Of a stretch of 36,434 bases of DNA, positions 33,092 through 36,434 are shown one piece after another. Location: contig JAKSDI010000149.1 in assembly GCA_022360175.1 (NCBI GenBank), positions 1 through 36,434 on the forward strand. The letters run 5' to 3'. Position numbers and translations under genes: made by a program. This stretch comes from Chitinophagales bacterium. Lineage in GTDB: Bacteria; Bacteroidota; Bacteroidia; Chitinophagales; Saprospiraceae. How positions within the stretch are numbered: the stretch's first letter is position 1; each line of letters starts with the position of its first letter. The notes under the pieces were generated by a model. It was not told the origin of the DNA, ran no database searches, and was given only the letters and a program-made list of their open reading frames with translations.

Positions 33092-34397
33092 AACAATCAT
33101 TCATAACAATTCATCAATCCCCGAAGAAGGCCTTCACATCATGGACATGATAGGAAGCCCTCCCAATTGGATTATACGTTCAGGGATAGGCATTATTAGC
33201 CTTTTCACCTTTGTAGTTCTTATGTTATCCTGGATTATTAAATATCCTGATAAGTTATCTTCTACAGCTACACTAACTACTGAAAACCCCGTAATAGAGA
33301 TGATGCCCAAAACTACGGGTATACTCGATAGTATACTGGTATATAATAACCAATTGGTTGAGAGTCATCAACTACTATCCACTATCAAGGATGCAGCAAA
33401 GTATGAAGATGTAAATAAGCTGAAACTTTTTTTACTAGCATGTAATGATTTCCAAACAACAGGCTGGCCTATAGCCCCTGAAAATCTACAACTAGGAAGC
33501 CTTTCAGATGTATTTGCCAGCCTCCAGCAAAGTATTAAGTCTTATGAATACTTTCTTGCTCAGGATGATGTAGAAAAACAGCTGGAAGCAATTGACAAAG
33601 AAATCAATAATACATCTCTTCTAAATGAATCCACTTTAAAGCAAATCAGCCTTTTGGAGAACGAGAGTCAAATCATAAAAACAGACTTAGTGCGAAATCG
33701 CCAATTAAGAAAAGAAGGGGTAATCAGCGAAGTAAGCCTTGAGGAAAAGGAAAAAACGATGATCCAGTATCAAAGACAATTAGAAGGATTATCGGCTAAT
33801 ATTTTACAAAACAAGATAAGAATCGAACAACTCAAGCAACAGCAGAATCAATTGGCACAGAGCTGGAAAGATGAAAAAATGAACTTAGTCACCCATTTAC
33901 AACAACAAATAGAAAGCCTTAAAGGCGCAGTAAGTAATTGGGAAGAAACTTACACTATCCATTCTCCTATAAAAGGAGCAGTTGTTTATGCCCCAAAACT
34001 ATCCAATAAGCAAACTGTAAATCCCGGAAACATTATCATGACTATTGTGCCCATAGAGGATAGAGGAGCTACCATTATCCGTTGTGATGCAAATATCTCC
34101 GGAATAGGCAAAGTAGAAAAAGGAACACCTGTTAAACTATCTCTCGATGCTTATCCAGAAAGGGAATATGGAGTATTACAAACCATAGTAGAAGCTATTT
34201 CTATGGTGCCTTCTTCCAATCAGTCCGGGCAAAACGTGTATGAAATAATTGCTCCACTTCCCGATACACTTATTACGAGCTATAATAAAGAAATCCCTCT
34301 ACGTCAAAATATGAGTGGTACTGCTACATTTATCACTAAGGATCGGAGCATTCTTGAGCGTCTTTTTGAGAGCTTAACTGATCTGACAAAAAACTAA
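33084..34397 (+). CDS. HlyD-family membrane-fusion (adaptor) protein
   Basis: A 437-residue periplasmic adaptor. One transmembrane helix lies at about 31-53 (IRSGIGIISLFTFVVLMLSWII), then the first half of the lipoyl/barrel-sandwich motif (about 65-105, PKTTGILDSILVYNNQLVESHQLL), a long coiled coil (about 150-285, rich in EKQLEAIDKEI, QLEGLSANILQNK), and the second lipoyl half (about 288-325, YTIHSPIKGAVVYAP) with a beta-barrel domain after it. It links the inner-membrane exporter to an outer-membrane channel. Its ATG overlaps the end of the exporter gene by eight bases, and the next gene begins two bases after its stop, so the three are one operon. No TolC-like gene is in the window. Confidence 0.93.
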   Translation: MPETIIHNNSSIPEEGLHIMDMIGSPPNWIIRSGIGIISLFTFVVLMLSWIIKYPDKLSSTATLTTENPVIEMMPKTTGILDSILVYNNQLVESHQLLSTIKDAAKYEDVNKLKLFLLACNDFQTTGWPIAPENLQLGSLSDVFASLQQSIKSYEYFLAQDDVEKQLEAIDKEINNTSLLNESTLKQISLLENESQIIKTDLVRNRQLRKEGVISEVSLEEKEKTMIQYQRQLEGLSANILQNKIRIEQLKQQQNQLAQSWKDEKMNLVTHLQQQIESLKGAVSNWEETYTIHSPIKGAVVYAPKLSNKQTVNPGNIIMTIVPIEDRGATIIRCDANISGIGKVEKGTPVKLSLDAYPEREYGVLQTIVEAISMVPSSNQSGQNVYEIIAPLPDTLITSYNKEIPLRQNMSGTATFITKDRSILERLFESLTDLTKN

Positions 34398-34399
34398 AC

Positions 34400-36001
34400 A
34401 TGAAAAAAAAGTTGCCCACTATCATAGATGATGTCGCTTTCTTTTTAAATCACCTTAAAATCCCATTTCATAGAAGATGGCTCAATAAACGCTTTGAATT
34501 AGCTGAATTTCATACTATTCCCAAAGCTCTTAATCAAATTCTGGATCAATTAAACATTGAAAATTTAGTAGTAAAATTACCTAAAGAACAACTTTATAAG
34601 ATTCCACTGCCTGCTCTCGGCTTAATGAAAAACCGCAGGATACTGACAATTACAAAAGTAGAAAATGAACAGATAACAATCACAGCTACTGATCAGCATA
34701 CAGAAACATTGCCCATCAACACTTTTATAAATAACTGGAGTGGATTGGCCCTTATTGCTGAAACAAAAAGTAGTTCCGGACAACCTAAGCTAAAAGAATA
34801 CAAGTCAAGATTATTCTATCATTTATTCTATCGCATGATCAGTGTGATTATACTACTGAGTTCCTTATTTTTTATACTAACTTTTAGTAATCTAATCCAA
34901 CATCCTAATCTTATTGCATTACTGGGCATTAAATTGACAGGAGCAGTGATCTGTGTTGTTTTAATTCGGAGAGGATTAGACAATTCTAATCAAATGGTCA
35001 ATAAACTATGCCATATAAACCAATCTTTTGACTGCAAAAATGTAATCCATTCAAAGGCTTCAAAGATAATGGGAATAAGCATGTCAGAATTTGGATTGTT
35101 TTATTTTGGTGGCACTGCACTTAGCCTGCTGTTATTCAGCTTAATAGGTACACCAGAGCAATTATTTCCAATATTTAGCATATTCGTTTTCCTCAACCTC
35201 TCCTATGCCCTTTTTTCCATGTATTATCAGTGGTGGGTTATTGGAAAGTGGTGTCCTTTATGTTTAGCCGTACTTGCTATTTTTTTATTAGAGGCTTTAT
35301 TAGTCTTGCCTATAAATGGCTACCCATTTTTTGATAGTATTTTCCACCTTGCTGTGTTTATCATCAGTATGACGATTATACCTACTCTATGGTTTTGGAT
35401 AAAGCCATCTATATTGATAAGTTTAAAAGCAAAAGAAGACAATAAACGCCTTAATTTGCTTGAATTCAATTCTAATGTTCAAAGATTGTTTTTAGCAGCA
35501 AAAGGGAATGAAATAAATCATATTCCTACGGGTATTATAATAGGCAATCCAGATTCTTCCAACACACTGAGTTTGCTGTTAAATCCTGAGTGCGAAGCTT
35601 GCCGCCTCACATTTCAACAAGCAAGGCTATTTCAAAAAACATACCCAGAACAACTCAAACTAAATATCCATTTCCTCATAAATCCTGGCAAAATAGAGTC
35701 GGATAAACAGGTATTAATCGTAAACAACATAGTCGACAGCTATAGAAAAGATCCATCCGAGGGCATAAAAAGCCTGGATCACTTCATGGAAAATAAGGGG
35801 ATTCGTAAAATGCGAAACCACCATCAAAAACTTAGCCTGGATAATGAAATAAAAGATCAGCTGCACAAGAGCTATGAATACTGGAATTCATCAGGGCTAA
35901 CAAGTACCCCCGCAGCCATATGGAATGAACGCCCTATCCCTCATTACTATGTCCAACGTTTGCCATTAATAAGAAGAGTATTACTAACACAAAATCAGTA
36001 A
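34400..36001 (+). CDS. C39-like / VKOR / thioredoxin-like fusion protein
   Basis: A 533-residue membrane oxidoreductase that should form disulfides. Residues 1-125 resemble a C39 peptidase fold (PLPALGLMKNRRILTITKVENEQITITATDQ, like the His-Asp half of the exporter's peptidase) but lack the catalytic Cys and His. A VKOR domain follows with about five helices (137-330), the loop pair Cys204/Cys212 (CHINQSFDC) and the active-site CPLC (285-288). A cytosol-detached thioredoxin/DsbA-like domain ends the chain (about 375-533) with CEAC (398-401) and a cis-Pro candidate in TSTPAAIW (504). VKOR would take electrons from the DsbA-like site and pass them to quinone. It starts two bases after the adaptor gene and precedes the four-Cys peptide, which is its likely substrate (inference). 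Confidence 0.88.
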   Translation: MKKKLPTIIDDVAFFLNHLKIPFHRRWLNKRFELAEFHTIPKALNQILDQLNIENLVVKLPKEQLYKIPLPALGLMKNRRILTITKVENEQITITATDQHTETLPINTFINNWSGLALIAETKSSSGQPKLKEYKSRLFYHLFYRMISVIILLSSLFFILTFSNLIQHPNLIALLGIKLTGAVICVVLIRRGLDNSNQMVNKLCHINQSFDCKNVIHSKASKIMGISMSEFGLFYFGGTALSLLLFSLIGTPEQLFPIFSIFVFLNLSYALFSMYYQWWVIGKWCPLCLAVLAIFLLEALLVLPINGYPFFDSIFHLAVFIISMTIIPTLWFWIKPSILISLKAKEDNKRLNLLEFNSNVQRLFLAAKGNEINHIPTGIIIGNPDSSNTLSLLLNPECEACRLTFQQARLFQKTYPEQLKLNIHFLINPGKIESDKQVLIVNNIVDSYRKDPSEGIKSLDHFMENKGIRKMRNHHQKLSLDNEIKDQLHKSYEYWNSSGLTSTPAAIWNERPIPHYYVQRLPLIRRVLLTQNQ

Positions 36002-36049
36002 TAAAATCGGATAATTTATAAACTGCCAACATATGGCACTTTGTAAGGC

Positions 36050-36057
36050 TACCTTTA
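36050..36057 (+). promoter_or_regulatory. Possible -7 promoter element TACCTTTA before the peptide gene
   Basis: One base from TAnnTTTG, 38 bases before the peptide start, inside the 93-bp gap after the VKOR fusion gene. It would allow the precursor to be expressed in excess of the export genes. No matching -33 box was seen. A small hairpin (TGCCA/TGGCA) lies just upstream at 36024-36038. Confidence 0.35.
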
Positions 36058-36094
36058 GATTGTAATTAATTTTAAACCCAAAATATATTTCAAA

Positions 36095-36298
36095 ATGAAA
36101 TTAGGAATTTCAAATTTTAAGAACTATGAAGTAGAAAACTCTTCTGCTTTAGTAGGAGGTGCTACCTGGCTTTGTATTGATTCAAATGGTGGTGAGACAT
36201 GTTTAGAAGCAAGTTCTGTTATACACTCTCCTGATACTGAATGTTACCGAATTAGTATTGATTGTGCAGTATACAATGAGGTAGGCCCTACTCCTTAA
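36095..36298 (+). CDS. Double-glycine-leader peptide precursor with four cysteines
   Basis: A 67-residue precursor. The first 22 residues (MKLGISNFKNYEVENSSALV then GG) form a GG-type leader with hydrophobic Leu19 at -4 and Val20 at -3, the form cut by C39 peptidases. The predicted mature part has 45 residues, starts ATWLCIDSNGGETCLEASS and contains Cys27, Cys36, Cys50 and Cys57, enough for two disulfides. It is acidic and not strongly amphipathic. It lacks the Ser/Thr-plus-modifying-enzyme setting of lanthipeptides; no LanB, LanM, radical SAM or ATP-grasp gene is in the window. It should be oxidised by the upstream VKOR fusion and exported by the PCAT. Bacteriocin or signalling peptide are both possible; no immunity gene can be named. 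Confidence 0.78.
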   Translation: MKLGISNFKNYEVENSSALVGGATWLCIDSNGGETCLEASSVIHSPDTECYRISIDCAVYNEVGPTP

Positions 36299-36303
36299 AT
36301 CTA

Positions 36304-36434
36304 GTGCTCTGTCAAGTATCAAAAGACGAGTAATCTATGGTGTCTTTTATGCTTACTCTTCGTTAGAGAACCCCTTGCGTAGCGCTGCTATGCGCGGGAA
36401 CCTCCGCCTTGATGAAACATAAAATTCACAGACA
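36304..36434 (+). repeat. Near-palindromic element, copy 3, cut by the window end
   Basis: It starts AGTGCTCTGTCAAG, a different terminal sequence from the other copies, but shares the interior: GTGTCTTTT, CTTCGTT, a central hairpin GCGTAGCGCTGCTATGCGC (36377-36395) and CGCCTTGATGAAACATAAAAT. Its centre is 82 bases from its left end, so a length of about 165 bp and an end near 36468 are expected. It follows the peptide gene by six bases and could also act as its transcription terminator. Confidence 0.65.

Noticed and set aside
36095-36298. Lanthipeptide or other enzyme-modified RiPP precursor
   Set aside because: No LanB/LanC/LanM, radical SAM, ATP-grasp or YcaO gene is in the window; the adjacent oxidase fits disulfides better. 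The region past the window end was not visible.

Overview
The window looks like a chromosomal segment of an AT-rich member of the Bacteroidota, probably a gliding or marine type such as the Saprospiria or Cytophagia; the exact taxon cannot be fixed from sequence alone. The reasons are at least six secreted proteins with type IX secretion (T9SS) C-terminal sorting domains, SprB-like repeats, ECF sigma/anti-sigma pairs, LytS/LytTR two-component genes, a TPR-CHAT protein, Bacteroidota-type -7 promoter words (TAnnTTTG) and weak Shine-Dalgarno sites. I see no rRNA, tRNA, CRISPR array or transposase gene.

Layout. (1) 1-1159: a stretch with 35-bp direct repeats, then a cytosolic NMT1-like binding-protein-fold gene. 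(2) 4786-1207, minus strand: a probable operon of prolyl oligopeptidase lipoprotein, diadenylate cyclase and GNAT acetyltransferase. (3) 5038-7126: two convergent genes of unknown function. (4) 10534-7413, minus: ECF sigma factor, a protein with an inner-membrane helix and an outer-membrane-barrel-like C-terminus, and a PKD lipoprotein, closed by an intrinsic terminator. (5) 12790-10676, minus: a large T9SS cargo protein with SprB-like repeats. (6) 14662-12883, minus: LytS-type kinase and LytTR regulator with an unusually long overlap. (7) 14873-19950, plus: an FG-GAP/ASPIC T9SS protein and two tandem paralogous T9SS proteins; the duplication carried along the 5' end of the next gene, rarA, which survives as a decayed fragment. 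(8) 20211-21482: intact rarA. (9) 25622-21685, minus: a T9SS protein and a membrane-anchored TPR-CHAT protein, divergent from (10) 25876-27316, an ECF sigma factor and an anti-sigma-like TPR membrane protein. (11) 27413-29620: a T9SS propeller protein, a LamG pseudogene and a candidate small RNA on the minus strand. (12) 29621-36298: a small beta-barrel protein and then a peptide export locus: HTH protein, C39-peptidase ABC exporter, membrane-fusion protein, a VKOR-thioredoxin fusion and a 67-residue double-glycine precursor with four cysteines in its predicted mature part.

The most interesting system is region 12. The genes together suggest that a disulfide-rich peptide is made with a GG leader, oxidised by the VKOR/DsbA-like fusion and cleaved and exported by the C39 ABC exporter with its HlyD-type partner. 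The VKOR fusion also begins with what looks like a catalytically dead C39-like domain, which could bind the leader. The second theme is a family of about 164-bp near-palindromic elements (19958-20121, 21547-21710, and 36304 to beyond the window end). One lies in one copy of the duplicated intergenic region and not in the other, and one supplies the last codons and stop of the CHAT gene. All functional statements are read from sequence patterns and family knowledge; nothing was searched or computed.
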